Shown in pieces: positions 6,928 to 15,784 of a stretch of DNA of 64,000 bases (position 1 is the stretch's first letter; every line of letters begins with the position of its first letter). The DNA comes from Eubacteriales bacterium (lineage in GTDB: Bacteria; Bacillota; Clostridia; Christensenellales; Aristaeellaceae). Location: contig JAQWCW010000003.1 of NCBI GenBank assembly GCA_028705775.1, forward strand, positions 78,239 through 142,238, in the 5' to 3' direction. Under the pieces are notes generated by a model. That model worked only from the letters and a program-made list of their open reading frames with translations. It was not told where the DNA came from and searched no databases. The translations under genes were made by a program, and so were the position numbers.

Positions 6928-7794
6928 TTACATATATATCTTCATCGTTTTTTCAATCCAGTAGCGGAACACCGTCGTTCTCGGCATAAGCTTTTCAAGC
7001 GGCAGAAGGCGCTCGTACATCGGCAGCCCGTCCGAAACGTCATGCCAGAGGTCGGCAAACACGAAGTCATAACCGCCCAAGGGCGCGGCTTTTTCGGCAT
7101 ATTCAAACGCGTCCGCGCAGATTATACTGATTTTTTCTTTGCATTCAAAGCGCGGAAGAATGTGCTTTGTAAAAAGGCTTATCGCATCCTTGCTCTTTTC
7201 AACGACAGTCACGGAGGAAACCTCCGGCTTTTCCGCCGCCATGAACGCGAAATAGCCCATACCAAGCCCGTAGGTCAGCACGCGCCCGCGCGATACGGAA
7301 ATCGGCTCCTCCATGGTGGCGATTTCGTTCGGGGTAACGCTCATCCATACCCTGCCCCGCTCATAAACCGCAGGGAAGGTGAAGCGGCGGGTGAAAAAGC
7401 CGATGCGCGGTATCACGCGCCCCTCGGCGGTTTCCTCAAGGTCGTCCGCAACAAACGCCTCCAGCGGAAGCACAAAATCCTCGCGCAGCTCCCACTCCCC
7501 GCATTTTTCGCCTCCGAACCTTATCGCCCTGCGGTACGGATTTTCCTCATAGCCCATATCGTCAAGGCAGCGAAACATACGCTGAATATATGCGCGATAC
7601 AGCGCCTTGCCGTCCGGCGAATCGGTATCTATGCCCATTTTTGCGCAAAAGAGCAGCGCAAACGCCTCCTCAGCGCTTACGCCGCAGCTCTTTACAGTAT
7701 CAAATTCATCGGCGGTAACTCCGCGCGGGCAGGAGAGCAGAAAATTGCCTGCCAGCTCAAGCACGCGCTCGTTATCCTTTTCAAACCCTGCCAT
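6928..7794 (-). CDS. Methyltransferase-fold protein, spermidine-synthase-like
   Basis: A 288-residue protein. The C-terminal half contains the SAM-binding motif I LTYGLGMGYFAFMAAEKPE (about residues 168-186), an acidic end of strand 2 (VTVVEKS) and DAFEYAEK / YDFVFADLWHD further on, as in class I methyltransferases and spermidine synthases. The N-terminal 150 residues are not recognised. A substrate cannot be proposed. Its ATG overlaps the TAA of the upstream malic enzyme by one base (TAATG), so translation is probably coupled. The last residues are MKIYM with no obvious extra domain. Confidence 0.65.
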   Translation of the reverse strand: MAGFEKDNERVLELAGNFLLSCPRGVTADEFDTVKSCGVSAEEAFALLFCAKMGIDTDSPDGKALYRAYIQRMFRCLDDMGYEENPYRRAIRFGGEKCGEWELREDFVLPLEAFVADDLEETAEGRVIPRIGFFTRRFTFPAVYERGRVWMSVTPNEIATMEEPISVSRGRVLTYGLGMGYFAFMAAEKPEVSSVTVVEKSKDAISLFTKHILPRFECKEKISIICADAFEYAEKAAPLGGYDFVFADLWHDVSDGLPMYERLLPLEKLMPRTTVFRYWIEKTMKIYM

Positions 7795-8966
7795 TATATG
7801 CGGGCGACTCCGCTTTCGCGCGCCGCCTTCGCAACGGCGGCGGCAACCGCGTCCGCAACCGTGCGGTCAAGCGCGTCCGGCAGAATGAATTCAGCGGAAA
7901 GCTTGTCCTGCGGAACATGGTCGGCAAGCGCGGTCGCGGCGGCAATCTTCATCTGCTCGTTGATATCGCTCGCGCGGACGGAAAGCGCGCCCTTGAAGAT
8001 TCCGGGGAATGCAAGCACGTTGTTAATCTGGTTCGGGAAATCGCTTCTGCCCGTTCCGACAATGCCTGCGCCCGCCTTGAGCGCCTCGTCCGGCATAATT
8101 TCGGGCGTGGGGTTTGCCATAGCGAAAATAATCGGGCTTTTGTTCATCGAGCGAACCATATCGGGGGTAACAAGCCCCGGCGCGGAAACGCCGACAAACA
8201 CATCTGCGCCGACAAGCGCGTCCGCAAGCGAGCCTTTTACCATGCGCGGATTGGAAATTGCGGCAATCTCCGTCTTTTCCTCGTTCATTTTCTCCCTGCC
8301 CGTATAAAGCGCGCCGGTGCGGTCGCACATAATCAAATCGGAAACGCCGGAGGAAATGAGCAGCTTGGCAATCGCAACGCCCGCAGCGCCCGCGCCGCTT
8401 AACACAACGCGGATTTCGGAAAGCTTTCTGCCGGTAAGGCGAAGCGCGTTCGTGAGCGCGGCAAGGGTTACGACGGCGGTTCCGTGCTGGTCGTCATGGA
8501 AGATGGGAATATCGCAGACTTCCTTGAGCTTACGCTCAATTTCAAAGCAGCGCGGCGCGGAAATATCCTCAAGATTGACTCCGCCGAAGCTTCCCGCGAG
8601 CAGACGAACCGTGTTTACAATATCGTCAACGCTCTTGGAGCGAACGCAGAGCGGAATCGCGTCAACGCCGCCGAACTCCTTGAAAAGCACGCATTTGCCC
8701 TCCATAACGGGCATTCCCGCCTCCGGTCCGATATCGCCAAGCCCCAGAACGGCAGTTCCGTCCGTAACGACCGCAACCGTATTGAAGCGGCGGGTAAGCT
8801 CATAGCTCTTGTTTACGTCCTTCTGTATTTCAAGGCAGGGCGCTGCAACGCCGGGGGTATAGGCAAGCGCCAAATCCTCGCGCGTATCAAGCGGCGCGCG
8901 GAGCTTGATTTCCAGCTTGCCCTTCCATTCCCCGTGCAGCCTGAGCGACTCCTTTGCGTAATCCAT
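7794..8966 (-). CDS. NAD(P)-dependent malic enzyme (malate oxidoreductase, decarboxylating)
   Basis: A 390-residue short-form bacterial malic enzyme, converting malate to pyruvate and CO2 with reduction of NAD(P)+. YTPGVAAPC near residue 36 is the malic N-terminal signature, VMEGKCVLFKEFGGVDAIP follows, and HDDQHGTAVVTLAAL near residue 155 holds metal ligands. The Rossmann motif VVLSGAGAAGVAIAKLL begins near residue 182. The start was moved to the ATG at 8966, which has GGAGG at 8 bases and begins the conserved fold; the frame upstream is non-conserved. It precedes the methyltransferase-like gene in an operon. Confidence 0.93.
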   Translation of the reverse strand: MDYAKESLRLHGEWKGKLEIKLRAPLDTREDLALAYTPGVAAPCLEIQKDVNKSYELTRRFNTVAVVTDGTAVLGLGDIGPEAGMPVMEGKCVLFKEFGGVDAIPLCVRSKSVDDIVNTVRLLAGSFGGVNLEDISAPRCFEIERKLKEVCDIPIFHDDQHGTAVVTLAALTNALRLTGRKLSEIRVVLSGAGAAGVAIAKLLISSGVSDLIMCDRTGALYTGREKMNEEKTEIAAISNPRMVKGSLADALVGADVFVGVSAPGLVTPDMVRSMNKSPIIFAMANPTPEIMPDEALKAGAGIVGTGRSDFPNQINNVLAFPGIFKGALSVRASDINEQMKIAAATALADHVPQDKLSAEFILPDALDRTVADAVAAAVAKAARESGVARI

Positions 8967-9018
8967 CGTAAACGCCTCCGTAAGCGCGGCAGAGCCGCGA
9001 AATTTCATCACGCGTATT

Positions 9019-9046
9019 ATTCTAACAGAAAATCGGATAAATGCAA
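9019..9046 (-). promoter_or_regulatory. Promoter of malic enzyme operon
   Basis: On the minus strand TTGCAT (9046-9041) and TAGAAT (9024-9019) are 16 bases apart. Transcription would start near 9012, about 45 bases before the chosen ATG at 8966. Confidence 0.55.
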
Positions 9047-9095
9047 TCGCGGCGCGCACGGGCAGACGGATGAAACATAAAACGCACAATCATGC

Positions 9096-10046
9096 TCACG
9101 CGTTTGCGGCGGGCAGCTTTTCCTTATTGTTTGCGGGCTTGTAGAACATTTTGACGGCAATGCCGCTGTCATAATCGCCAAAGCCCTTGCCGAAAAGCGA
9201 AACGCCGCCCTGATTGACCGCGTCCTCGCTCGCCTCTATCGTAAAGGTGAGCGGAGTCGAGGGCTTCAAGTCAAGGCTGTCAATCGTCACCTCGGATATT
9301 TTTAAGCCGTCGATAAAGCAGCCCGCCTCGTTAATCGTAAGCAGCTTGAGCTTTCCGTACTGCCCGAGATTCGGGAACCACCAGTCGGGCGTGAAAATGC
9401 CCTTGCGGTCGTTGAACTCGCCGACGCTCGTGAAAAAGCCGAGCGGAATCCCGTTTATGCGAAAGCTTATGTCGGAGGGGTAATAGGTGGTGTACCCGGG
9501 CGCTTCGGAGGCAAGCTCCATTCCGATTTGCAGCTCGGTGCATTCCTCGCCGAGCTTGAGGCTGTTGGGCAGGGTGTAGGTGAGATGACCCTTCGTAAAC
9601 CATATAAGCTCCGCGTTGATTCTGTCGGGGAAGGCAAAATAGCGCGGGTCATCCAATTCGCCGATAATCGCGTCCTTGGTTACAAGCCCGCAGGTTGGCG
9701 AAACGCCGTAATCCGTGTAATGCCCGACGCCGATGTCGAAAACATAGGCGTTCTTCTGGAAGGAGCTTTCATCAAAAAGGTCGATGATAATCTTCGTTTC
9801 AAGCAGCATACAGACCTTCTGCGCGCCGCGAACGCCGCTTCTTGAGCGAACCTTGATTAGCTTCGCCGCCTGCAGCTTCTTTATATGCGAGGTTATCGCG
9901 CCGTTTGTAAGCCCAAGCTCCTTGGCAAGCTGGTTTAGGTTGATTTCCCCGTACTGGCGCACAAGGTTCAGGATGTTGACCCTGACCTCGCTGTCCAGCG
10001 CCTCAAAGATTTGCATTCCGGTTCGGATATCCGAAATATGTATCAT
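9096..10046 (-). CDS. ArsR-like winged-helix regulator of the arabinan locus
   Basis: A 316-residue protein. Residues 10-80 form an ArsR/HTH_20-type winged helix (LDSEVRVNILNLVRQYG, then LNQLAKELGLTNGAITSHIKKL). The remaining 240 residues are a beta-rich domain with an early ...VFDIGVGHYTDYGVSPTCGL segment, probably ligand-binding; such large winged-helix proteins occur beside glycosidase genes in Firmicutes. It diverges from the cytoplasmic GH43 gene. A palindrome-like 38-bp site lies downstream of that promoter and recurs at the big operon's promoter, so I infer it is the locus repressor, probably sensing arabinose or an arabino-oligosaccharide. Confidence 0.75.
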   Translation of the reverse strand: MIHISDIRTGMQIFEALDSEVRVNILNLVRQYGEINLNQLAKELGLTNGAITSHIKKLQAAKLIKVRSRSGVRGAQKVCMLLETKIIIDLFDESSFQKNAYVFDIGVGHYTDYGVSPTCGLVTKDAIIGELDDPRYFAFPDRINAELIWFTKGHLTYTLPNSLKLGEECTELQIGMELASEAPGYTTYYPSDISFRINGIPLGFFTSVGEFNDRKGIFTPDWWFPNLGQYGKLKLLTINEAGCFIDGLKISEVTIDSLDLKPSTPLTFTIEASEDAVNQGGVSLFGKGFGDYDSGIAVKMFYKPANNKEKLPAANA

Positions 10047-10111
10047 TCTAACCTCCCAAGCAAGCGCTTATTTTTTCGCTCGCAAGTCATTGCTCAAAGC
10101 AGGAAAAACCC

Positions 10112-10190
10112 TTGACAACGCTTTACTTTCATGCTATTCTTCGCTTAGATAAGTTTAGGTGCATATTGAATACTTCAATAATATCTAAAC
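10112..10190 (+). promoter_or_regulatory. GH43 promoter with downstream 38-bp operator
   Basis: TTGACA (10112-10117) and TATTCT (10135-10140) have a 17-base spacer. Starting 12 bases past the -10 box, 10153-10190 is an interrupted palindrome: outer arms GTTTAG/CTAAAC and inner arms TATTGAA/TTCAATA around TAC. Its place at the transcription start suits repression. The same 38-base layout is found at 26588-26625. Confidence 0.75.
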
Positions 10191-10221
10191 ATTACATAAG
10201 CCGTTGAAAGGATGTTGAAAA

Positions 10222-11148
10222 ATGCTCAGCCCCTTTATCGAAAACCGCGCCGACCCGATGATAATCCGCGGAGAGGATGGGCTTTACCGCTTCGTTGCGT
10301 CCGTTCCCGAATTTGACAGGATTGAGCTTCGGCAATCCGCAACTCTGCACGGGCTGCGGGACGCGAAGCCGCGCGTAATCTGGCGCAGGCACGAGAGCGG
10401 GGAAATGAGCAGCAATATCTGGGCGCCGGAAATCCACAGGGTGTTCGGGAGCTGGTATGTCTATTTCGCCGCGGCAAGCAGCGGGGCGGACAAAAGCGGA
10501 ATCTACGACCACCGCACCTATGCCCTCAAATGCGAGGGCGACGACCCGATGACGGCGGAATTTACCGAGGCGGGAAGAATAGACACAGGCTGGAGCAGCT
10601 TCACCCTTGATTCTACCACATTTGAGCTTAACAAGAAACGTTATTTTGTATGGGCGCAGCGCGATTATTCGATTGCGGGCAACTCCAACCTCTACATAGC
10701 GGAAATGCTTTCGCCAACAAAACTCAGACTGCCTGCCGCGATGCTCTCGCGCCCTGAATACGACTGGGAATGCCAAGGCTTTCTGGTAAACGAGGGGCCG
10801 TTCGTTCTGCGCCATGCGGGGAAGCTTTTCCTCACATATTCCGGAAGCGCGACGGACGAGCGCTACGCAATCGGAATGCTCGCAATGGACGAAAGCAGCG
10901 ACCCGCTCCTGCCCGCGTCATGGACAAAATCGGCAAAGCCGGTAATGGTGACAGAGGCGGAAAACGGGCTTTTCGGCCCAGGTCACAACTGCTTTACCAA
11001 GGACGAAAGCGGAAATGACATTCTCGTTTTCCATGCGCGCCCCTATGCCGGTTTTCACGGCTCGGCGCTATCCGACCCCAACAGGCACACATATCTGCGC
11101 GAGGTTAAATACGACGAAAGCGGGCTGCCGATTTTTCAGAGCAGGTAA
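10222..11148 (+). CDS. Cytoplasmic GH43-family glycosidase (alpha-L-arabinofuranosidase type)
   Basis: A 308-residue five-bladed propeller glycosidase of family GH43. The general-base Asp11 in ENRADPM, the pKa-modulating Asp130 in FTLDSTTFEL and the acid Glu191 in VNEGPF are all in place, and WAPEIH near residue 67 is characteristic. There is no signal peptide, so it probably trims imported arabino-oligosaccharides inside the cell. The start ATG is preceded by GAAAGGATG. It is monocistronic, with its own promoter-operator upstream and a terminator at 11218-11241. The exact linkage specificity cannot be read from sequence. Confidence 0.85.
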   Translation: MLSPFIENRADPMIIRGEDGLYRFVASVPEFDRIELRQSATLHGLRDAKPRVIWRRHESGEMSSNIWAPEIHRVFGSWYVYFAAASSGADKSGIYDHRTYALKCEGDDPMTAEFTEAGRIDTGWSSFTLDSTTFELNKKRYFVWAQRDYSIAGNSNLYIAEMLSPTKLRLPAAMLSRPEYDWECQGFLVNEGPFVLRHAGKLFLTYSGSATDERYAIGMLAMDESSDPLLPASWTKSAKPVMVTEAENGLFGPGHNCFTKDESGNDILVFHARPYAGFHGSALSDPNRHTYLREVKYDESGLPIFQSR

Positions 11149-11217
11149 GCCGCGCGGCGCAATGCCATGCAGAGTATTGCGGGCAGAAGCTGAAACAATA
11201 GTATACGTCAACCGTTT

Positions 11218-11241
11218 CGGAGGCGCTTGCCTCCGTTTTTT
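11218..11241 (+). terminator. Rho-independent terminator after GH43
   Basis: CGGAGGC, loop GCTT, GCCTCCG, followed by six T residues. It ends the plus-strand GH43 transcript shortly before the convergent GH51 stop codon at 11278. Confidence 0.85.
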
Positions 11242-11277
11242 ATGCGGAAAATTATGAAAGCCTAAAGCATATCAAGC

Positions 11278-13227
11278 TCATTTTTCGCAAGTCAGCACGA
11301 GGATACCCATAGCAGGCAGCGTTACAGTTATCTTTCCGCCAACAAGCTCCACATAGGTTTCAGCGGGCTTCAGCCTGTCCGGAACGTCAAAGCTGTTCTG
11401 GTCGCCCGCCTTGCCTGAAAGCGTCTGAACCAAGGCGCGCCTATCGGTAAGCGGGAGGGACACGGTTATATCCTCGCCCGCATTTCCCGCGTTCACAAGC
11501 TTTATGTACACCTTTTCATCGGAGGCGGTGACGGAGCTGTAAACGGTATCCGGCAAATCCGCGTTTGCGGGGATATACCTGTCTCCTACCGCGTTTGAGA
11601 ACATCATGAAAGCGTAGTAATTCGGGGTTTTGACGACGCTGCGCGCGTCAAACCATATAAGGTTCGGCGTCCACTGCGTGAAGCCGTTACGGGCAAAAAG
11701 CGGCGCGTAGCAGCACATTTTTACCAAGTCCGCGTTGCGCTCGATTCCCGTCAGATACGCCGCCTCGCAGACAGCGGAGTACATATTGTTCGGACGCCTT
11801 CCGCCGACCGCCGGCTCATGCGCGGCGAATTCGCCGAGGAATATGCTGTTGCCGTTTCGGGAATAGGCGTCATAGCGCGAGGTGTTGCGCAGAAACCAGC
11901 CGCTGTCCATATAATAATGCTCGTCCGCAATATCGTTGGGATAGCGGGAGCGGATGACGGCAAGGCTATGCTCGATTAGCGCGCCGGAGGCGACAGGGCC
12001 TGCCGCGACGACGCACTCGATTTCGGGATATTTTGCCTTTACAGCCGCGCGGATTTCGCCGTAGCGGTAGAAATACTCGTCGCCCCAGTTTTCATTGCCG
12101 ATGGCGATGAACTTCATGTTATACGGCGCGGGATGGCCGTTTTTGGCGCGGAGCGCTCCGTAAGCGGTGGTTTCGTCCCCGTTTGCGTACTCGATAAGGT
12201 CAAGCACATCCTGAATATGGCTTTCCTTTTCCGTTTCGGTATACGGAGCGTCCTGACTGCCCCGCGCCTGACAGAGCGTGCTTGCGTGAACAACGGGCAG
12301 CGGCTCGGCATTCAGCTCCTCGCAGAGCCTGAAATACTCGTCAAAGCCAAGCCCGTAGGACTGCATATAGCCCCAAGTGTTTTCGTTCTCGCGCCGCGTT
12401 TCGGGCGCGCCGATTGTATCCTTCCAGTTATAGGCGTTCGCCTTGAAATACGAGCCTTCGGCAACGCAGCCGCCGGGGAAGCGGATGAAGCGCGGCGAAA
12501 GCGCCCGCAGAGCCTCAACCAAATCAGCCCTCAGCCCGCCGGAAAGCCAGCTTGCGCCAAACGCGCTTTTCGGCAGGAGCGATACCATATCAATATCAAC
12601 GCTCCCCCTGCCCTCAAGCGTGAGCGACAGAACCGCGTCGGTTGTTTCCTTTGCGGTAAAAACGCCGGAAAGCTTCTGCCATTCGCCGGAGGGCGTAAGC
12701 TCGATTGCATCGCTCAGCGGCGAGCCGCCGACAGTTGTAAGCGCGGCGCTTATTCTGCCCGAAAAATCAGCGCTCCTGAGAAAGCAATAGAAGCCGTACT
12801 CCGCGCCCTCGTCAAGGGGAATTCCCGCGCGCCCGATGACCGTCGAATAGCCGAAATTCACAACGCGGTACGCTCCGCTTTCAACGCTGACGCGCATATA
12901 CGTCGTGTTATTGTCGTTCAGCCCGCCCTCCGTCATTCGGGTTACCGTGCCTTCCGCGCGGTTGAGATGGTTGAACATCCAGCTGGTGAAGCTGTCCGAG
13001 CTTTTTGGCGAGGTAAGGGAGCGGTTTTCAAACGAGCGGTTGCGCAGAAGCTCCGCGTAAAGCCCGCCGTCCGCCGCGAAATTGATGTCCTCATAAAACG
13101 CCCCGTAAAGCATATCGCTTACGGGCGTTCCGTCAACAGACAAATCAACCTCCAGCCTTCCCGCAAAAGCCGTTTGGCAGGTAAGCAGCAGCAGCGCGGA
13201 AAGAGCGGCGCAAAGCAGGCGCTTCAT
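11278..13227 (-). CDS. Secreted GH51-type alpha-L-arabinofuranosidase with carbohydrate-binding domain
   Basis: A 649-residue protein with a cleavable signal peptide (about residues 1-22, ending TAFAG). Residues about 65-220 form a beta-sandwich like CBM4_9. The catalytic (beta/alpha)8 domain has the acid/base Glu in IAIGNENWG (about 379) and the nucleophile Glu in FLGEFAAHE (about 466), with RFIRFPGGC earlier. A C-terminal beta domain completes the GH51 architecture. It should release arabinofuranose from arabinan or arabinoxylan outside the membrane. The ATG at 13227 was preferred over 13233 because GGAG lies 8 bases before it. It is the last gene of the large operon. Confidence 0.92.
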   Translation of the reverse strand: MKRLLCAALSALLLLTCQTAFAGRLEVDLSVDGTPVSDMLYGAFYEDINFAADGGLYAELLRNRSFENRSLTSPKSSDSFTSWMFNHLNRAEGTVTRMTEGGLNDNNTTYMRVSVESGAYRVVNFGYSTVIGRAGIPLDEGAEYGFYCFLRSADFSGRISAALTTVGGSPLSDAIELTPSGEWQKLSGVFTAKETTDAVLSLTLEGRGSVDIDMVSLLPKSAFGASWLSGGLRADLVEALRALSPRFIRFPGGCVAEGSYFKANAYNWKDTIGAPETRRENENTWGYMQSYGLGFDEYFRLCEELNAEPLPVVHASTLCQARGSQDAPYTETEKESHIQDVLDLIEYANGDETTAYGALRAKNGHPAPYNMKFIAIGNENWGDEYFYRYGEIRAAVKAKYPEIECVVAAGPVASGALIEHSLAVIRSRYPNDIADEHYYMDSGWFLRNTSRYDAYSRNGNSIFLGEFAAHEPAVGGRRPNNMYSAVCEAAYLTGIERNADLVKMCCYAPLFARNGFTQWTPNLIWFDARSVVKTPNYYAFMMFSNAVGDRYIPANADLPDTVYSSVTASDEKVYIKLVNAGNAGEDITVSLPLTDRRALVQTLSGKAGDQNSFDVPDRLKPAETYVELVGGKITVTLPAMGILVLTCEK

Positions 13228-13276
13228 AATCATTTCTCCGTTATCTTTATAGTTGCATTTGATGGATAATAGTCTT

Positions 13277-13300
13277 GCGGGGGAGCTTTCGCTCCCCCGC
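13277..13300 (-). promoter_or_regulatory. Intercistronic hairpin between binding-protein gene and GH51
   Basis: A perfect 10-bp stem, GCGGGGGAGC / GCTCCCCCGC, with a four-base loop. It has no following T run on the minus strand, so it is more likely a 3' stabiliser of the abundant binding-protein message, or a partial processing site, than a terminator. Confidence 0.6.
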
Positions 13301-13331
13301 TTTGCTAAAGAATCAAGCCGCTGAAACAGAA

Positions 13332-14741
13332 TTATTCGGCAGTTCCGTATACGTCGTAGAGTACCTTCATGATATTGTCGTAGTACTCTCTGCCCTTCTG
13401 GTTGAGCATTTCGGTGTAATCGTAGGGGTCGGCGACTCCGCCGAATACGGCGGCTTCAATTCCGACGGTTCCGTTGTAATCGCTGCCGCTGTAAACCTCG
13501 GCAAGGAAGGTGTTGAAGCCGGGAATCGCTACGCCGCCGAGCGGAACGGAGCGCTGCAGCTGCTTTTCAAGGGTATCCCAGTCAACATTCTTGTCTGCCC
13601 AGTATTCGGCGTCGTTGGTCTGGTAAAGCGCCCAGTAAGCGTCCCAGACTTCCTCGTCGGTGGTCATAGGCGTCCAGTCGGGAACGCGGTAGATAACGCT
13701 TCCGTCCTCATTCTTCAGGTTCGCGTAGGCTTCAATCTTCGCAAGGGTTCCTTCCTTGCCGTAGCTCATGTACTTGAGCAAGTCGAAAGCCTCGGCAGGA
13801 TGCTTGGTGCTGGAGGAAACCGCGCCCATGTCGATGAAGGAAAGCGCGTTGGAAACGGTTACATCCGTGCTGGCAGGAACGGCGTAAGGAATCATGCTTA
13901 CGGCGCGCTCGGCGGAATCGGATGCGGAGTAAGTCCACTGCATTGTCCACCATGCGTCATGCTGCATGGCTACATGGCCGGAATTGCCCGCCCATACGTC
14001 GCCCATGATGGTGGCGTAGTTCGGGTCGCTGTCCGCGCGGTAGTTAAGGCGGCGATATTCGGCTTCCTGAGTGATGCAGTCAGCCCAGCCGTCCTCAAAG
14101 TGATAGTTCTCGCCGTCCCAGCCGAACTCGGCAATCGCGTTCTCGGCAAGGGCAACAGGGCCGATGGAGAGAATTCCGAGGAAGGAGTTGTACGCCCAGA
14201 GCTGCATATCGGGGCGGGTCATGGTTTCCATCAGGTTAATCATGTCGTCCCAAGTCCAGTCGGCGGGAGGCAGCTCAACGTTTTCCTTCTTGAAAACGTT
14301 CTGGTCAAGATAAACCACGACGGGCATAATCTTGTTGGGGACGTAGAAGCAGCGCTTGCCGTCAATAAAGCCGCCGCGCTGGAGGGACGGGAACAGGTTC
14401 TTCTGATATTCTTCGTCCGCTTCAACATACTCTGTGATGTCGGCAAACCAGCCGTTCTGAATGCACGCGTCCAGATTCAGATGCTGGAAAACATCGGGGA
14501 ACTTGCTTTCAGCGGCAAGGTTTCCGAGGTTGGACATGAACACGTCCGTTCCGCCAAGCTCCAGAATCTCGACCTTGATGCCGGGATGAGTCGCCTCATA
14601 CTTGTCAGCCATGTAGTTGTACACATCGTAGAAATCCCAGACGGCGTAGGTGAGCGTTATCTCCTCCTCCGCCAGCGCGCCGACGGGCGCGAGAGAGACG
14701 ACCAGCAGCATAAGCGCCAGCAGCCAAGCCAGTTTCTTCAT
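13332..14741 (-). CDS. Extracellular sugar-binding protein of ABC importer (family 1), set 2
   Basis: A 469-residue solute-binding protein. The signal peptide is about residues 1-24, ending VGALAEEE. The mature part begins ITLTYAVWDFYD and contains VEILELGGTDVF, typical of the MalE/UgpB family. There is no lipobox cysteine at the cleavage site, which is unusual for a Gram-positive binding protein; anchoring may be indirect. AAGGAGG precedes the ATG. It follows two permease genes and precedes GH51, so the likely ligand is an arabino-oligosaccharide. Confidence 0.9.
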   Translation of the reverse strand: MKKLAWLLALMLLVVSLAPVGALAEEEITLTYAVWDFYDVYNYMADKYEATHPGIKVEILELGGTDVFMSNLGNLAAESKFPDVFQHLNLDACIQNGWFADITEYVEADEEYQKNLFPSLQRGGFIDGKRCFYVPNKIMPVVVYLDQNVFKKENVELPPADWTWDDMINLMETMTRPDMQLWAYNSFLGILSIGPVALAENAIAEFGWDGENYHFEDGWADCITQEAEYRRLNYRADSDPNYATIMGDVWAGNSGHVAMQHDAWWTMQWTYSASDSAERAVSMIPYAVPASTDVTVSNALSFIDMGAVSSSTKHPAEAFDLLKYMSYGKEGTLAKIEAYANLKNEDGSVIYRVPDWTPMTTDEEVWDAYWALYQTNDAEYWADKNVDWDTLEKQLQRSVPLGGVAIPGFNTFLAEVYSGSDYNGTVGIEAAVFGGVADPYDYTEMLNQKGREYYDNIMKVLYDVYGTAE

Positions 14742-14809
14742 TGTGAAATCCTCCTTTTTTATTGTTCAAAAGCCTTGCCGGCTTTGAATCCAAGGTCATT
14801 GTTCGGGCG

Positions 14810-15784
14810 CTACTCGCCCGTGATTCCGCTCTTGTCAACGCTTTCGATGAAGTAGCGCTGAAGCCCAAGATAGCCGAGGAGCAGCGGAAGGATTGAAAGC
14901 ATTGTGCCTGCCATCCGTATTGCGCCGTTGAGCTTGTTGGGCGAGGCGTCCCATTGCGAATACAGCGCCTCATAGCTCGTTTCAAACTTCTGCAGCTCTA
15001 TAAGCAGGGTTGTAAGCCCGTTGTTGCGGGAGCTTGCATAGCCGAGATAGACCTGCGTAAGATTCGTTTCGTTCCAGTACCAAACGAAGGAGAACAGAAT
15101 TACCGTTACAACCGCGGGAAGGGAAAGCGGAACGGCTATCCTGAAATATGCCCCGAAGCCGCTCGTTCCGTCAATCTGCGCCGCCTCAAGCAGCACGTTC
15201 GGCACCTGCCGGTGGAAGTTGTAGAAGATGAGTATGAACAGCGCGCTCTTGAAGCCCATTCCGAGAACGGCGGGGACTATGAACGCCCAGATTGTCCCCT
15301 TAAGCCCGAGGTTTGCGAAAAGCACGTAATTAGGCATTATCGTCAGCTGCGCGGGCAGGAGGAAGGAGAGCATGAGAATTACCATAAGAAGGCTTTTCAG
15401 GGGGAAATTGTACCGCGCAAAGCCGTAGCCGACAAGCGAGCAGACGACAACCTGCGCAAGGGTCGGGAAGAAGGCAATCGCAAGATTCTTGAGCAGGCTG
15501 TTCCAGTAGTCCATCGTCTGCATTGCGTCCGTGTAGTTCTTTGTGTAGATGGACGAGGGAATCCACTTTGCGGCGGTGTCGAGCAAGTCCTCCTTGGGCA
15601 TAAGGCTTGTGGAAAGCATATACAGAACAGGATAGAGGAAGATAAAGGCAATCGAAATCAGGAGGGTGTAAACGACGATGTTGAGCAGCACTCCCTGCTT
15701 TTCATTCGAGCCAAGCAGGAGCTTCCTCAAATGCTCCCTTCTCTCGAGGGGCGTGCGCTTACGCCTGCTTTTTTTCATCGCCAT
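14810..15784 (-). CDS. Carbohydrate ABC transporter permease, MalG/AraQ-like, set 2
   Basis: A 324-residue inner-membrane permease with six predicted membrane segments after a basic N-terminus (KKSRRKRTPLERRE). The EAA loop that contacts the ATPase reads EAAQIDGTSGFGAYFRI near residue 220. It pairs with the MalF-like permease upstream, whose 3' end overlaps its start by 26 bp. No ATP-binding subunit is encoded in the operon, so a shared MsmK-type ATPase elsewhere in the genome is needed. GGAGGG precedes the ATG by 9 bases. Confidence 0.92.
   Translation of the reverse strand: MAMKKSRRKRTPLERREHLRKLLLGSNEKQGVLLNIVVYTLLISIAFIFLYPVLYMLSTSLMPKEDLLDTAAKWIPSSIYTKNYTDAMQTMDYWNSLLKNLAIAFFPTLAQVVVCSLVGYGFARYNFPLKSLLMVILMLSFLLPAQLTIMPNYVLFANLGLKGTIWAFIVPAVLGMGFKSALFILIFYNFHRQVPNVLLEAAQIDGTSGFGAYFRIAVPLSLPAVVTVILFSFVWYWNETNLTQVYLGYASSRNNGLTTLLIELQKFETSYEALYSQWDASPNKLNGAIRMAGTMLSILPLLLGYLGLQRYFIESVDKSGITGE

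Noticed and set aside
7042..8307. 421-codon plus-strand open frame
   Set aside because: It spans the antisense of two firmly identified genes (malic enzyme and methyltransferase-like) and has no family similarity.
12133..13269. 378-codon plus-strand open frame
   Set aside because: Antisense to the GH51 gene, whose catalytic motifs are intact; no ribosome binding site.
13275..14855. Long plus-strand open frame of 526 codons
   Set aside because: It is antisense to the well-supported binding-protein gene; low stop frequency there comes from the codon bias of the real gene.
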